64,000 bases of DNA from Verrucomicrobiota bacterium (GCA_029556615.1 JAKQDD010000256.1:1-64000); one strand, 5' to 3'; positions 16,001 to 24,234 are shown, numbered from the stretch's first letter. Notes: generated by a model not told the origin, from the sequence alone. Program-made: numbers and translations.

Positions 16001-16398
16001 ACGTCGCACGTCGGCAGATGGACGCTGAGACTCCGGCCGCCGGGACCATGGCCGGACCCGATCGGGCAGGGACCGCCGGAGCACCGGGGACGACCGCAGG
16101 GACGGCCGCGTCCTCAGGAGCCGCTGGGGGCGGCGCGCCCCCCGCCCGACCTCCGACTCCGATGCCTCGGCGTTTCCACGGCACCGTCACGCTCGACCCG
16201 GCGCGTGTTGGCCGCGACGCCAGCCGCATCGCCGACGAAGTCATCGCCCACCTCACCGGTCTGTTGGGTGCGGACGTCACAGTCACCCTCGAGATCGAGG
16301 CCTCGGTTCCCAACGGCGCTCCCGAGCATGTCGTTCGGGTCGTCACCGAGAACAGCCGGACCCTGAAGTTCACAGATCACGGGTTTGAGGCGGAGTGA
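13045..16398 (+). CDS. DUF499 ATPase with N-terminal Swt1-type HEPN domain
   Basis: A 1117-residue protein. Residues 5-115 form a Swt1-like HEPN helical domain carrying RNKWAH (Arg94-Asn95...His99), the R-x4-H motif of metal-free HEPN RNases. A DUF499 P-loop ATPase follows, with Walker A NFGGGKTHS at 246-254 and an acidic Walker B-like LIDEW near 360. A low-complexity Ala/Gly/Thr/Pro linker near 990-1045 precedes a small C-terminal domain. DUF499 proteins are regular partners of DUF1156 methylases; the joined HEPN suggests an RNA-cutting arm that could be released on infection. That role is inferred; HEPN domains can also be purely structural. Confidence 0.88.
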   Translation: MAITNQERVGKAMELLRVGLAPFVEREFTSLHGEQAAEAARRYLGDDRGVAKKRIADWDVAALLKLMWESWNDVFGKTLGRAERSLVSELRDWRNKWAHQEPFSSDDADRALDSMARLLAAVSAPQAEDVGKMKMELRRLLFDEQVRGEKRKAGGSLIEAAATGALKPWREVVTPHPDVASGRYQQAEFAADLWQVHLGEGTDEYRVPAEFFRRTYLTESLKRLLVNAVQRLSGKGGDPVVQLQTNFGGGKTHSMLALYHLFSGVAPGELAGVDSVLAQAAVKSLPKVRRVVLVGNKISPGNPVTKPDGTVVRTLWGELAYQLGGKQAFARVAADDANGTSPGDVLRELLKEHGPCLVLIDEWVAYARQLHEKSDLPAGSFETQFTFAQVLTESAKLAGNCLLVISLPASDTTGSPHTQADDAEVGGIRGREALERLRNVVGRLESSWRPATAEEGFEIVRRRLFEPLAGPDAFKQRDVTARGFADLYRAESAEFPRECRDAEYEKRIQAAYPIHPEIFDRLYTDWSTLVKFQRTRGVLRLMAAVIHSLWEKGDRSPLIMPSTMPIDDTRVQSELTRYLSDNWAPIIEKDVDGPNSLPLRINAEVPNLGKVHAARRVARTIYLGSAPTATAAHRGLEDRRVKLGCVVPGEAPAVFGDALRRLAASATYLYQDGARFWYSTQPTVTKLAEDRAEQLKRDPDRVEEELERRVKTDTTRRGDFAGVHSMLSPGAEVADAFDVRLVVLGPEHPYSKEAGCPAEVAAKAILASRGTGPRICGNTLVFLAVDKVRLQDLDEALRKYLAWTSILAERDTLNLDPHQARQAEAQQRAADGAVTARLPEAYQWLLVPVQANPHAPVEWQALRLAGGEPLALRASRRLKSEELLVTSLGSTILRKHMDDVPLWRGEHVSIRQLVEDFSRYTYLSRVAAPEVLVQAIRDGVALLTWQTDTFAYAESYDEAAGRYKGLRGGRDVVVTADSVGLLVKPDVARRQMDAETPAAGTMAGPDRAGTAGAPGTTAGTAASSGAAGGGAPPARPPTPMPRRFHGTVTLDPARVGRDASRIADEVIAHLTGLLGADVTVTLEIEASVPNGAPEHVVRVVTENSRTLKFTDHGFEAE

Positions 16399-16414
16399 AT
16401 ACAGAGCACGACTT

Positions 16415-16897
16415 ATGGGATACGAGACATGTCTTCACTTGTTGGACGTCGAAGTCGATCCACGGCGTCGGGATTATGTCGAGCGCCTGCTGCGCAACCC
16501 CGAAAAGGCCAGGAACAAGGTGGCGCGAGAGTATCTGAAGCTGATGGGAATGAGCGACGGGGGCTATCTGAACTTCCGATTCGATCCTGAAGAACGGTGG
16601 GCCTATCCCTATGGCATCAATGAAGATGACCCCGACGACGATGGATTCGTCCTGGCTATGGTGGGGAAGTGGTACGACGCAGGGAGGTTCGCTGTGTGGC
16701 TCTGCTATCACTGCGCAGGCGGGAAACTGGTTCTCCACAGCAATGAGGCGGACGGGGAGGCGTTCGGCTGGGAATTCGAGGACGGTCGCATAAGATACCT
16801 CGAATTGATCCCATGTTCAGAGTGGCGACAGCTTCGTCCGAGCTCGAAGCGCGCCCCCTCGAAGCGTCGCACTCGATCCAGCAAGAGATCGTCATGA
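16415..16897 (+). CDS. Hypothetical protein, ETCLH family
   Basis: About 160 residues from the ATG at 16415; a TTG at 16385 would add ten residues. It opens MGYETCLHLLDVEVDPRRR and has an acidic centre (YGINEDDPDDDGF), a W-rich middle and a very basic C-terminal tail (KRAPSKRRTRSSKRSS). I know of similar soluble proteins in Verrucomicrobiota but no function. It begins 16 bases after the DUF499 stop and overlaps the ASCH gene (ATGA), so it is likely co-transcribed with the operon. A degenerate copy lies at 4560-4825, beside the other end of the same gene set. Confidence 0.65.
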   Translation: MGYETCLHLLDVEVDPRRRDYVERLLRNPEKARNKVAREYLKLMGMSDGGYLNFRFDPEERWAYPYGINEDDPDDDGFVLAMVGKWYDAGRFAVWLCYHCAGGKLVLHSNEADGEAFGWEFEDGRIRYLELIPCSEWRQLRPSSKRAPSKRRTRSSKRSS

Positions 16898-17256
16898 AAG
16901 CCATTACTGTTCGTCAACCCTTCGCGGGACTGATCGTTGCCGGCGTCAAGGACGTGGAGAACCGCACGTGGAACACCCGTCTTCGCGGCCGGATCGCCAT
17001 CCACGCGGCGTCAGCGAAACCCAGTGCTGGGGCCATGGAATTCTACGAGCGCGAAGTCAAAGCGAGAGGCTGGAAATGGCCAAAGGACCTCGTGGAGCTC
17101 CGGGGCGGCATCATCGGCACCGTCGAACTCGTGGACGTCGTGACGAAGTCAAGGAGCCCCTGGTTCAATGGCAAGGGTTTCGGTTTCGTTCTGGCGAATC
17201 CCAAACGATTGAAGTTCAGACCGGCTACAGGCCAGTTGAAGATCTGGGAGGCGTGA
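16894..17256 (+). CDS. ASCH-domain protein
   Basis: A 120-residue single-domain protein starting MKAITVRQPFAGLIVAGVKD, with the ASCH hallmarks VENRTW, a GRIAIHAA strand and a C-terminal GxGFxLxNP segment. ASCH domains adopt a PUA-like fold and bind or cleave RNA, or read modified bases. The ATG at 16894 overlaps the previous stop, which decides the start over the ATG at 16813. As the last gene of the presumed operon it could sense modified or viral nucleic acid, though stand-alone ASCH genes also serve housekeeping roles. Confidence 0.82.
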   Translation: MKAITVRQPFAGLIVAGVKDVENRTWNTRLRGRIAIHAASAKPSAGAMEFYEREVKARGWKWPKDLVELRGGIIGTVELVDVVTKSRSPWFNGKGFGFVLANPKRLKFRPATGQLKIWEA

Positions 17257-17389
17257 CAAGTCCCCCGCAGGAGTGGAGACCGGCTCAGATCATCGCATGT
17301 TGTTGTGAATCAGGGCCTTCTGGACTGGTTAACACGATTTCTACAGAATACGTGTTGACGAGTAGATCCTCCTGTGGCACAGTCAGGGC

Positions 17390-18091
17390 ATGAAAACGCC
17401 CGCCTTCAGCTACCTCCGCGTCAGCGGGAGAGGCCAGATCGACGGCGACGGCTTTCGGCGTCAGGCCGAGACTATCACCCGCTACGCCAAGGCGAATCGG
17501 ATCGAGATCGTCCAGCAGTTCCGCGACGAGGGTGTCAGCGGCACCAAGGAGGCACTGGATCGCCCGGGTCTGACCGACCTGTTCGTGGCTCTGAAGGCGA
17601 ACGGCGTCCGGCTCGTGATCGTCGAGAACGCCACCCGCATTGCCCGCGATTTGATGGTGAGCGAGATCATCCTGGCCGAGTTCAGGGCTCTTGGCGTGAA
17701 AGTCGTGTCGGCCGACGGCGGGGTGGACTTGACCCTGGGAAATGACGACCCAACCGGAAAACTCGTCCGGCAGATTCTCTCGGCGGTGAGCGAGTGGGAA
17801 AAATGCCTGATCGTCCAAAAGCTCCGGGCCAGCCGGCTGCGAATCCGTCGCGCCGGCGGGCGCTGTGAGGGCCGGAAAGCGTATGGATCGACGCCGGCAG
17901 AACAAGCCGTAATCGAGCGGATCCAGGCCTGGCGCGAACAGGGGAAGTCGTATGCCGAGATCGCGGGCCTACTGAATGCCGAGCATGTCCTAACACGATC
18001 AGGGGAGGGCTCTTGGCATCCGACACAGCTCCAGCGCATCGTACGACGGGTCCAGGCCTCGCTTCAGCGGAGAAAGACCGGTCGGCAGTGA
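17390..18091 (+). CDS. Serine recombinase (resolvase/invertase type)
   Basis: A 233-residue protein with the serine-recombinase catalytic domain at residues 1-145: YLRVSGRGQ with nucleophile Ser12, the VSGTKEALDRPGL segment, VENATRIARD (the usual arginine-bearing strand) and the long E helix (LSAVSEWEKCLIVQKLR). The C-terminal 70 residues form a helix-turn-helix (GKSYAEIAGLLNAEHV). Length and layout fit small resolvases and invertases, not large serine integrases. A 133-base gap separates it from the ASCH gene, with TTGACG 36 bases before the start as a possible -35 element. It may act on the fold-back element just downstream, or be a remnant of an older insertion. Confidence 0.88.
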   Translation: MKTPAFSYLRVSGRGQIDGDGFRRQAETITRYAKANRIEIVQQFRDEGVSGTKEALDRPGLTDLFVALKANGVRLVIVENATRIARDLMVSEIILAEFRALGVKVVSADGGVDLTLGNDDPTGKLVRQILSAVSEWEKCLIVQKLRASRLRIRRAGGRCEGRKAYGSTPAEQAVIERIQAWREQGKSYAEIAGLLNAEHVLTRSGEGSWHPTQLQRIVRRVQASLQRRKTGRQ

Positions 18092-18778
18092 GCGTGCCTC
18101 CAGGATGCCCCTCCTTCGCGCCAGGATGGCCGTAGGCGCGTTTTGGCGAGACGGGTGGTAATGGGGGGGTTCTTCCCGGTGGGGAGTTTTACCTGTCGCT
18201 CGACACCCCGGCGCCCTCCACGGAAGCCAGGGCCCACTCATAGCCGGCTTACCCCGTCATAGACACCGGACTTACGCGCCGAGCCCGAAAACGGGGTCAT
18301 CACGAGAAGTTTGTGTTTGGAGGGGGCACTTCGTGCCCCGGCGAGTTGTTTCCGGCGGCTTGAACAACCGCCTGGCGGTTGTTCACAAGTGCCTCGGCTA
18401 GAGCCGCATGCGCTGGAGGCGCTGCTCGCCGAGACCCGTTGACGCCGCCAGAACAACTCGCCCTGGGAACCAGGGGCAAACACAAACTTCTCAGATGAGG
18501 CCGAAAACGGCCTCGCCTGCGCGCCTCCTCATTCCACGCGCCTCCAATAACGACGCGCCGATCGCCCCTTGGGGAAAGGCCCTAAGCAGGCATGGACGAA
18601 CATGGAAGAAAAACAGGCAAATGAACGTGGGTCTCGGGGCGCCGACCCGCCCCCGCCCCCCACCGGCCTCCCCCGCAGGGACCCCTCCCCCCAATGTCAA
18701 GGACGAGACTCCTGCGTGAGGTGGTGACATCTCCCGGCAGAGGCGAAGGTATGTTCCACCACCATGCTACCGATCCGA
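18092..18778. other. 687-base gap with a large fold-back element
   Basis: No gene is supported. The centre is occupied by the inverted-repeat element at 18304-18492 and an adjoining GAGGCCG-AAAA-CGGCCTC hairpin (18497-18514). The remainder is G/C-rich with no recognisable signal. Confidence 0.6.
18304..18492. ncRNA. Candidate structured element (fold-back, about 190 bases)
   Basis: The ends are perfect 16-base inverted repeats (18304-18319 with 18477-18492). Inside are a 7-bp hairpin (18323-18339), an 11-bp second stem (18340-18350 with 18452-18462), a perfect 11-bp hairpin with a one-base loop (18362-18384), a CTCGGC/GCCGAG stem and a 5-bp hairpin (18462-18474). Nested stems in a branched layout suit either a structured RNA or the folded DNA of a small nonautonomous element. 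It encodes no protein and lies between the serine recombinase and the FGE-like gene. I do not recognise the family. Confidence 0.5.
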
Positions 18779-19930
18779 TCACCGGCCCAGAAGCAGAACA
18801 CACCGGAAACTGATATAGTCGACAGTATCGGTTGGAGCCATACCGCTGCGATATGAGACTCGGCACCGGTTGGCCTGAGCATACCAACCGCTTCCGCGAA
18901 GCACTCGCATACCGCCTGACGCTGGCCCACGAGGGTTCAACGAAGAAGAGGCCTCGTAGTATGTGCCCTCATAGAGATCCCAGCACCACGCCACCGCGTT
19001 CCCCGTCATGTCATACAGCCCGTAGCCATTCGGCTCAAACGAACCCACTGGGCTGGTGTAGGGGGTGCCGCCAGTCGCGTATGTCGGGTGGTATCCTTCC
19101 GTCGGATTGACATCGTAGGGATAGTAAGGTCTTCCGTCTTTCCAATAACTGCGGTAGTTTGCTTGGCTGTGGCTGATCGTATCCCCCCACGGAAACCGCC
19201 GACCTGAGAACCCGCCCCGTGCCGCACACTCCCACTCCGCTTCCGTCGGCAACCGATACCCTGTATTCCATTTCACCCAGTCGTTCTGAACGTCCACCTG
19301 CCCCGTGCGGTACACCGTCGTCATGGCACCGCTCGTGTAGTACGCTGGAACCCGTTCTTCCTTCTCGCTTCGCGCATTGCACCACTTCACTACGTCATAC
19401 CAGCTGACAAAGTAGACGGGATGGCTCGCTGCTTTGCTTGAGCCTCGTTTGAGAAAACTGTACCCGTGATCCGTGGCCCACTGGTACACTTCATCCCAAA
19501 GCGCCTTCGTGACCATGGTCCGGTCCATATAGAACGCGCTCACCGTCACCATGTGCACGGGAAGCTCTGCAGAATCTCCCTCGCCGAAACTGTCGCCCAT
19601 CTGGAAGGAGCCTGCGGGAATCAGCACCATGCCCGGTGGCGGCATCGGCTCCCCTCGCACCCGGTAGAACATCGGAACCGCTACGTGGATGGTGCCGGTC
19701 GCGTCAACCGTTACCGCATCCAGCCCAGCCCAACTGTTCGTCCACGGCCCGTCCACCGTCGGAGCCCATTCCACCGTGGCCGAGCTGCCCGGCTCGAGAC
19801 CCGTGCAGGTCAGTTCCCCGTTCACTCTCAGCGACTCGATCACGATCGGCTGTGCCTGGCCCCGAGCATTCGTCAGGCCCAGTATAATCCCAACGACTGC
19901 CACTGCGCTCAGGCTCTTCATCGCGTTCAT
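18779..19930 (-). CDS. Secreted FGE/SUMF1-like domain protein
   Basis: A 383-residue protein with a signal peptide (about 1-26), a short beta-rich region (IESLRVNGELTCTGLEPG) and an FGE-sulfatase (SUMF1) domain from about 98 to the end: GMVLIPAGSFQMGD, the trailing WDEVYQWA, YRLPTEAEWECAARGG, NGYGLYDMTGNAVAWCWD and a final RCRVSYR...SFRC. True formylglycine-generating enzymes use a pair of cysteines; here the first is replaced (WYAQANRC), so sulfatase activation is unlikely. The family is greatly expanded in Verrucomicrobiota and relatives with mostly unknown roles, some as ligand-binding domains. Its 3' end recurs as a remnant at 2911-2965 of the same island. Confidence 0.85.
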   Translation of the reverse strand: MNAMKSLSAVAVVGIILGLTNARGQAQPIVIESLRVNGELTCTGLEPGSSATVEWAPTVDGPWTNSWAGLDAVTVDATGTIHVAVPMFYRVRGEPMPPPGMVLIPAGSFQMGDSFGEGDSAELPVHMVTVSAFYMDRTMVTKALWDEVYQWATDHGYSFLKRGSSKAASHPVYFVSWYDVVKWCNARSEKEERVPAYYTSGAMTTVYRTGQVDVQNDWVKWNTGYRLPTEAEWECAARGGFSGRRFPWGDTISHSQANYRSYWKDGRPYYPYDVNPTEGYHPTYATGGTPYTSPVGSFEPNGYGLYDMTGNAVAWCWDLYEGTYYEASSSLNPRGPASGGMRVLRGSGWYAQANRCRVSYRSGMAPTDTVDYISFRCVLLLGR

Positions 19931-20200
19931 GACGTTCCTTTCTCCGCCTTAGCTTCTGCTCGCTCCTGCCGCGAAAAGCCGGTGTGGGTCCACCGAAGCG
20001 AATGTCGGCGAGCAGAGGCATGGGCGCTGATACAGACGCCTACCACGCCGGATCCCCCCTGACAATACGGAACCGCGGTTCCGCCCTTGTCGTTGATCCT
20101 GCCGAGGGGAGGACGAGAACAACGACCGGATCTTGCTGTCGGTAACCATGCGAAGTTGAGCGGCGGACGGCCTTGCCGGTTCTGAACTTGACTTCGGGAG

Positions 20201-20400
20201 CTACGCCCCACCCTTCAGCACCCCGCTTTCCACGAGCGCCCCCGGGATCCCGTTCAGGAGCGTGACCGCCGCCACGAGCCCGTCGTTGATCGCCTCGACC
20301 TGCGCCTGCGTGAGAGGGTCGCTAATGCTCTTCGAGGCGTAGGTGACGCCGAAGTGGTTCGAGATGGCGCAACGAAGCGGTGTGGCTTGGGCGTGGCACT
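20201..20400 (-). pseudogene. Coding-like 3' gene fragment without a start
   Basis: Read leftward to a TAG at 20201-20203, the frame encodes NHFGVTYASKSISDPLTQAQ then VEAINDGLVAAVTLLNGIPG and a short tail, which looks like real protein. The frame opens only after a TGA near 20448 and has no usual start codon; an ATG beginning MKTVRKSDFNGEVERG lies in another frame just upstream, so a frameshift may separate the two halves. It follows the 122-residue gene on the same strand. Function unknown. Confidence 0.35.
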
Positions 20401-20430
20401 GGTGTCCCGCGTTCGACCTCGCCGTTGAAG

Positions 20431-20799
20431 TCAGACTTGCGCACCGTTTTCATTCCCCTCAGCACAGGCTGCGTTGTTCCCCTTGCTACACTCGTGCGCC
20501 TGGGCAACCATAAGTGCTGCGCGGGCGCGAGCAATCGCCTCTTCGTCACGCTTATCCTGGCCGTCCTCCTGCGGGAGCACGACGAGCGTGCGGGCGGTGC
20601 GTGCTTTGCAGGCGTACCGGGCGGGCAACTCGTTCCGCTCGTCGTAAAGCCGCATCTCCTCATCGCTCAGTTCAACGATGAGCGCCCCGCCATCGACAGG
20701 CTCGGCGACCGGCCAGCCCGCAAGGCGCACCGGGCGAGGCGCTTGGGTTGCCAATGGCCGCGGGTTCGCAGGGATGTGGAGGAGGGCGTCGCCGGTCAA
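20431..20799 (-). CDS. Hypothetical island protein (122 residues)
   Basis: A small, soluble, acidic protein with no family that I recognise. It has a Pro-rich start, a central ALIVELSDEEMRLYDERNELPA region that reads as strand then helix, and a charged helix (QEDGQDKRDEEAIARARAAL). It lies downstream of the DUF5681 gene on the same strand, in the replication/mobility module of island A. Composition and position make it likely real. Confidence 0.5.
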   Translation of the reverse strand: MTGDALLHIPANPRPLATQAPRPVRLAGWPVAEPVDGGALIVELSDEEMRLYDERNELPARYACKARTARTLVVLPQEDGQDKRDEEAIARARAALMVAQAHECSKGNNAACAEGNENGAQV

Positions 20800-20868
20800 C
20801 TGTGGAGGGCTGCCGCGACTGTTCAGACGCGTGCGTGGGCGAGGCAGGTTCTTGTCATTTGCGGGGCC

Positions 20869-21207
20869 TCAGAGCCGACCCAGAAGATCATCCAGCGGAT
20901 TGCCGTTCTGATCACTTGTGGGCATGTGGTTTAGCAACAACTTTGTCGCGGTGGTGTTTCCTTCCTTGGCCTTGGCTATGAGCTGTTTAGCGATTGCGGT
21001 CGCATCGGCTGGTGTCAGGGTCCGACGGAGCGCGGCCTGAACCGAGGCCACACCCTTCCGCCGGCCCGACGGGTTGCCAGAGCACCCCGGCATGAAGCCT
21101 CGCCCGGTAACGCCGCCCGGGCGCTTGCTCTTGCGTTGCTCCTGAACGGACACCGGCGTTGCACCCGGCTCCGGCGCTGGGGTGGTCTCGTTTGTGGACA
21201 TGCTCAT
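20869..21207 (-). CDS. DUF5681-type small protein
   Basis: A 112-residue protein. The centre GRGFMPGCSGNPSGRRKG is the signature of DUF5681, common in phage and island gene sets and often near terminase or replication genes. A disordered, polar N-terminus and a helical C-terminus (AIAKQLIAKAKEGNTTATKL) complete it. Family function is unknown; its presence supports a phage-like origin of this module. ATG at 21205-21207, just after the preceding small frame ends. Confidence 0.7.
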   Translation of the reverse strand: MSMSTNETTPAPEPGATPVSVQEQRKSKRPGGVTGRGFMPGCSGNPSGRRKGVASVQAALRRTLTPADATAIAKQLIAKAKEGNTTATKLLLNHMPTSDQNGNPLDDLLGRL

Positions 21208-21212
21208 GTGTT

Positions 21213-21437
21213 CTAGTGCTGATGGTTACTGACAGAGTCTCCAGCGCGGTTGAACTCCGCGTGTGCGGGCGAACTACACTTCTGGTCGTTCATGGGATGA
21301 CAGAAGGCGACGTCCCCGGACGCAAGCGAGTATGAAGTGGAGCATCCCGTCGTGACCGCCGGTACACCGGCTTCAGTGTCTGGTAGCGAAGGCACGTTGG
21401 TCTTGTTCATCGTCGGGCTCTTCCTGGCGGCAGCCAC
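21213..21437 (-). CDS. Possible small protein (74 residues)
   Basis: An open frame filling the space between two genes on the same strand, ending six bases before the DUF5681 start. The sequence is polar, rich in Ser and Cys, with no motif. It overlaps the 3' end of the previous hypothetical gene by about 30 bases. Only spacing supports it. Confidence 0.3.
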   Translation of the reverse strand: MAAARKSPTMNKTNVPSLPDTEAGVPAVTTGCSTSYSLASGDVAFCHPMNDQKCSSPAHAEFNRAGDSVSNHQH

Positions 21438-21751
21438 AGTCGGTGACGGTCTCCGCGCTCGGCGCGGGCGCGTTGGAGTTCAGGCCTGTTGCGCCAGCGC
21501 GGGTGTTCCGCCGCGGCCGGCCAGTCGGCAATCGCGGCCCAGAAGTCGTCGTCGCTTTCCAGTGGCCGCGGTCTTCGGACGGTTCGGACGGGTAAAAGTC
21601 TATTATTTCCCAATCCCACATTCTCATTCTCGTCCCCAAGCAAGTTCTCCCTCCTTACACGCGTGGGTGGAAAAGATCCGTCCGAACCGTCCGAGAGTAC
21701 AACCGGACACAACGCAAGGAGGGCGTCAGTGATGTCAATCTCGTTCTGCAT
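21407..21751 (-). CDS. Hypothetical protein downstream of primase-helicase
   Basis: About 114 residues from an ATG at 21749-21751 that overlaps the primase stop by 17 bases, as in tightly packed island operons; an earlier ATG at 21796 is possible. It starts MQNEIDITDALLALCPVVL and has a Ser/Gly/Asp stretch, then DDDFWAAIADWP, a motif I associate with small proteins next to plasmid-type primases. The last 30 residues are Arg-rich and may be out of frame after a late shift. Function unknown. Confidence 0.5.
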   Translation of the reverse strand: MQNEIDITDALLALCPVVLSDGSDGSFPPTRVRRENLLGDENENVGLGNNRLLPVRTVRRPRPLESDDDFWAAIADWPAAAEHPRWRNRPELQRARAERGDRHRLWLPPGRARR

Positions 21752-24011
21752 ACCTCGGGGCAAGTTGTTCAGATTCGGTTTCGCGGACCTCTTCATCCTG
21801 ACGGAGAATCACACCGGACCAACCGCGGACGTTTCGACCGTCGCGTCGAATGTCATGGCGGCGGGACACGCCGTGGGCTTCGAGCAGGGCGTCGGTCAGG
21901 GACCGCTCAACGGTCTTCGCGGGCTGGGGCGTCCAGTCTCGGGAGGCGCAGAATCGGAAGTAAGCCTCAACGGCCTCAGCGGAGGTGATGTCGCCGCTCC
22001 CGTGCTCGATGCACTCGGCGACAAAACGCCGGACAGAATCGGACTCTTGAAGGAGGGCATCGACGCGTGCTTCCTGCTCCTGGGTGAGCCGCAAGTCGCC
22101 GGCTTGAGCCAATTCGATTCTGGCGCGTAGCAGGCCGGCAAGGGCCCAGCGGACGATTCCGGGCCCCTCCTCGCGAACCAATAGCTCCGCGAAATTCGGG
22201 ATTCGGACAGCTGGCGGTGGCCGTTCGAACCGGATGATGACCAAGCGACGCCGCCAGGCGCTTGCGTCGCCGTCCAGGCGCACGCGGAGACGGGTGTTGG
22301 ATGTAATGAGGACGTTGAAGTCTCCAGACAAGGCGAGGACTTCGTTGGAGAACTTCGCTTCAGCGGTCAGCGGGTCTCCGCCCACGAGCGCCTTGAGCAT
22401 TGGTGCGCCCCGACGTGAGAGGAAATCACCGGGAACATCTGGAGCGAACAGCAGCGTCTTGCCAATGAACCGGGCCGCTTCGAAGCGCTCGGCGAGAAGT
22501 TCGGTCCGCAATTGGGCGCAGTTTTCCACGCCGACCAGCCGTCGGACGACTTGCGCGATCGTGCTCTTGCCCGTCGCTGCGACGCCATCGAGAATGACAA
22601 ACCGCTGGGCAGGGTTCGCACCGGCCAGGACGAGTCCGAGCCAGCGTTGCAGGAAATCAACGTCGCATCGCGGGAGCGCCCGAAGGAGCAGATCGTTCAA
22701 GAACCTCGAGCACTCCGCCTTTGGGTCGAAAGCCACCGAGCAGCGGTTTCGGCTGTAGTCGTCCAACCGGAAGTCTGTTAGGCCGACGCGACCATCCGGG
22801 CCAAATCGAACGACGCCATTTGCCAAGTGCACGCGGTCCGGGCAGGCAACAAAGGCGCCGCGGCGTTCCGCAATGCCGCGCAGGGCTGAGAGGATGGCTG
22901 CCGTCTTTGCTGCCGTCAGCTTGGATTCAAGCGCAAGGCCTCGTTCGCGTCCGTAGGCCAGAATCTGGCCAGCAGTTCGTTCGCGGACGTGTTCGTCAGA
23001 AACGGGCGTCCAGAGCCCGGTCCCATGCGCGTATTCATAGAAGCGGCGTTCGGCGGGATCGAATAGTATGTCATTGCCGGTTTGAACCAGCCCGGCGAAG
23101 AAACGCTCGTTGATGTTGGTAACGCGGCCTTCAGAGAAGAAGATCGGCTGGCCAAACGTGACGACAAGTTCGTCGTGTTTCGAGGCTGCCACTCCTTGCG
23201 CCGACTCCGACGCCGGTGGTTGCCAAAGTGGTGCCTCGTTGGCGATTGCGTCGAGTTGGGCCGCGGTCTCGCCGGCCTGGAAATAGTCCGCGGCGTCCTT
23301 CACCGGCTTTCCGCCCACGTCTGGCAGTTCGATCACGCGAACCGCCGCGGGGACGCCAAGGAGTTTCGCGGCCACGTCGTGCGCGTGCGCCCGGCCTGGG
23401 GCGTCTTTGTCCGCGATCACAACCACGTCCGCGCCTTTGAAGTACGCCGCGAAGTCTGAAGGCCACTTCCCAGCGCCGCCAGAGTTGCACGTCGCAACGA
23501 AGCTGGCCTGAACAAGTGCTAGGACATCCTTCTCTCCCTCGGCGATGATGACGCGGCGGCCTTCCTTCACGGCCACCAGCAGTTCTGGCAGGCGAAACGG
23601 GACCTTGCGGACACTGGATACACTCCAGATCCAACCACCTTTGCCGTCCGGCCGGCGTTGTCTGAAAGCCTTCGGCTCAAAGCGAACAACTTCGAAAAGC
23701 AGGGTCCCAGTCTCGTCCTGATAAGGGTAGGTCGCCACAACCTGCCCACGCGGCGCACCATTGCCGCCATGGCGCGTTTTCGAGGGCGTGGCAAACAGGT
23801 CCCGCAGCCGGATGCCTAAAGCCGTGCAAATGGCTTTTACCTCGCAACCTGCGTGGCAATGAACGAGGGTTCGGCCGTCGGTGCCCTCGCTCACGAAGAG
23901 ACTCGGGCGGATGTCTTTGTGAGCCGGACAGCGCGCTTGCCAACCCTCGTTGCTGCGCCTCGGCCCTAAGCCACGCGCCTCCAACAGCCCTACAAACTCA
24001 CTCGCGGTCAT
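21735..24011 (-). CDS. Primase-helicase (zinc finger, Toprim, SF3 helicase)
   Basis: 758 residues from the ATG at 24009-24011 (MTASEFVGLL), chosen because it leads directly into the zinc-binding region and clears the excisionase gene; the frame extends further upstream. Order: a DnaG/P4-type zinc motif (CPAHKD...CHAGCE) at about 25-60, a Toprim segment (VIIAEGEKDVLAL...VVVIADKDAPG) at about 155-215, then a D5/P4-type superfamily 3 helicase with Walker A LDGVAATGKST and FNVLITSNTRLRV. Such proteins prime and unwind DNA for plasmids, satellites and integrative elements. With the repeat array at 24.34-24.45 kb it suggests that island A can replicate when excised. Confidence 0.9.
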   Translation of the reverse strand: MTASEFVGLLEARGLGPRRSNEGWQARCPAHKDIRPSLFVSEGTDGRTLVHCHAGCEVKAICTALGIRLRDLFATPSKTRHGGNGAPRGQVVATYPYQDETGTLLFEVVRFEPKAFRQRRPDGKGGWIWSVSSVRKVPFRLPELLVAVKEGRRVIIAEGEKDVLALVQASFVATCNSGGAGKWPSDFAAYFKGADVVVIADKDAPGRAHAHDVAAKLLGVPAAVRVIELPDVGGKPVKDAADYFQAGETAAQLDAIANEAPLWQPPASESAQGVAASKHDELVVTFGQPIFFSEGRVTNINERFFAGLVQTGNDILFDPAERRFYEYAHGTGLWTPVSDEHVRERTAGQILAYGRERGLALESKLTAAKTAAILSALRGIAERRGAFVACPDRVHLANGVVRFGPDGRVGLTDFRLDDYSRNRCSVAFDPKAECSRFLNDLLLRALPRCDVDFLQRWLGLVLAGANPAQRFVILDGVAATGKSTIAQVVRRLVGVENCAQLRTELLAERFEAARFIGKTLLFAPDVPGDFLSRRGAPMLKALVGGDPLTAEAKFSNEVLALSGDFNVLITSNTRLRVRLDGDASAWRRRLVIIRFERPPPAVRIPNFAELLVREEGPGIVRWALAGLLRARIELAQAGDLRLTQEQEARVDALLQESDSVRRFVAECIEHGSGDITSAEAVEAYFRFCASRDWTPQPAKTVERSLTDALLEAHGVSRRHDIRRDGRNVRGWSGVILRQDEEVRETESEQLAPRYAERD

Positions 24012-24018
24012 GGCGCAA

Positions 24019-24234
24019 TTAGTCCGAGCGTGTCGCAGGCAGTCCAGCGGCACAAATGCGCGCCACTTCGTCCCCTGGGATTCGCCAACCGTTCCCCATG
24101 CGGACTGCCTTGATTCGCCCCTGCCGAATCGCTCGCCGAACGCTCTCGGGGTGCCACGAAATAAGGCGAGCGAAGTCGCCCGGTTCAAACAACCTCAACT
24201 CGGTCGCCACTCGTTCTTCAGCTCCGTTCTTCAT
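24019..24234 (-). CDS. Excisionase-type helix-turn-helix protein
   Basis: A 71-residue protein with a winged-helix/MerR-like DNA-binding core (LFEPGDFARLISWHPESVRR then AIRQGRIKAVRMGNGWRIPG), the common form of excisionases and small island regulators. It ends eight bases before the primase ATG, so the two are probably co-transcribed. The upstream gap carries the iteron-like array. It likely directs integrase toward excision and/or controls replication. Confidence 0.78.
   Translation of the reverse strand: MKNGAEERVATELRLFEPGDFARLISWHPESVRRAIRQGRIKAVRMGNGWRIPGDEVARICAAGLPATRSD

Noticed and set aside
18400..18433. Group II intron domain V (GAGCCGCATGCG start)
   Set aside because: The following bases do not form the 34-base domain V hairpin with its bulge, and there is no intron-encoded reverse transcriptase.
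18779..19930. Active formylglycine-generating enzyme
   Set aside because: The first of the two catalytic cysteines is replaced (WYAQANRC), and no sulfatase gene is nearby.
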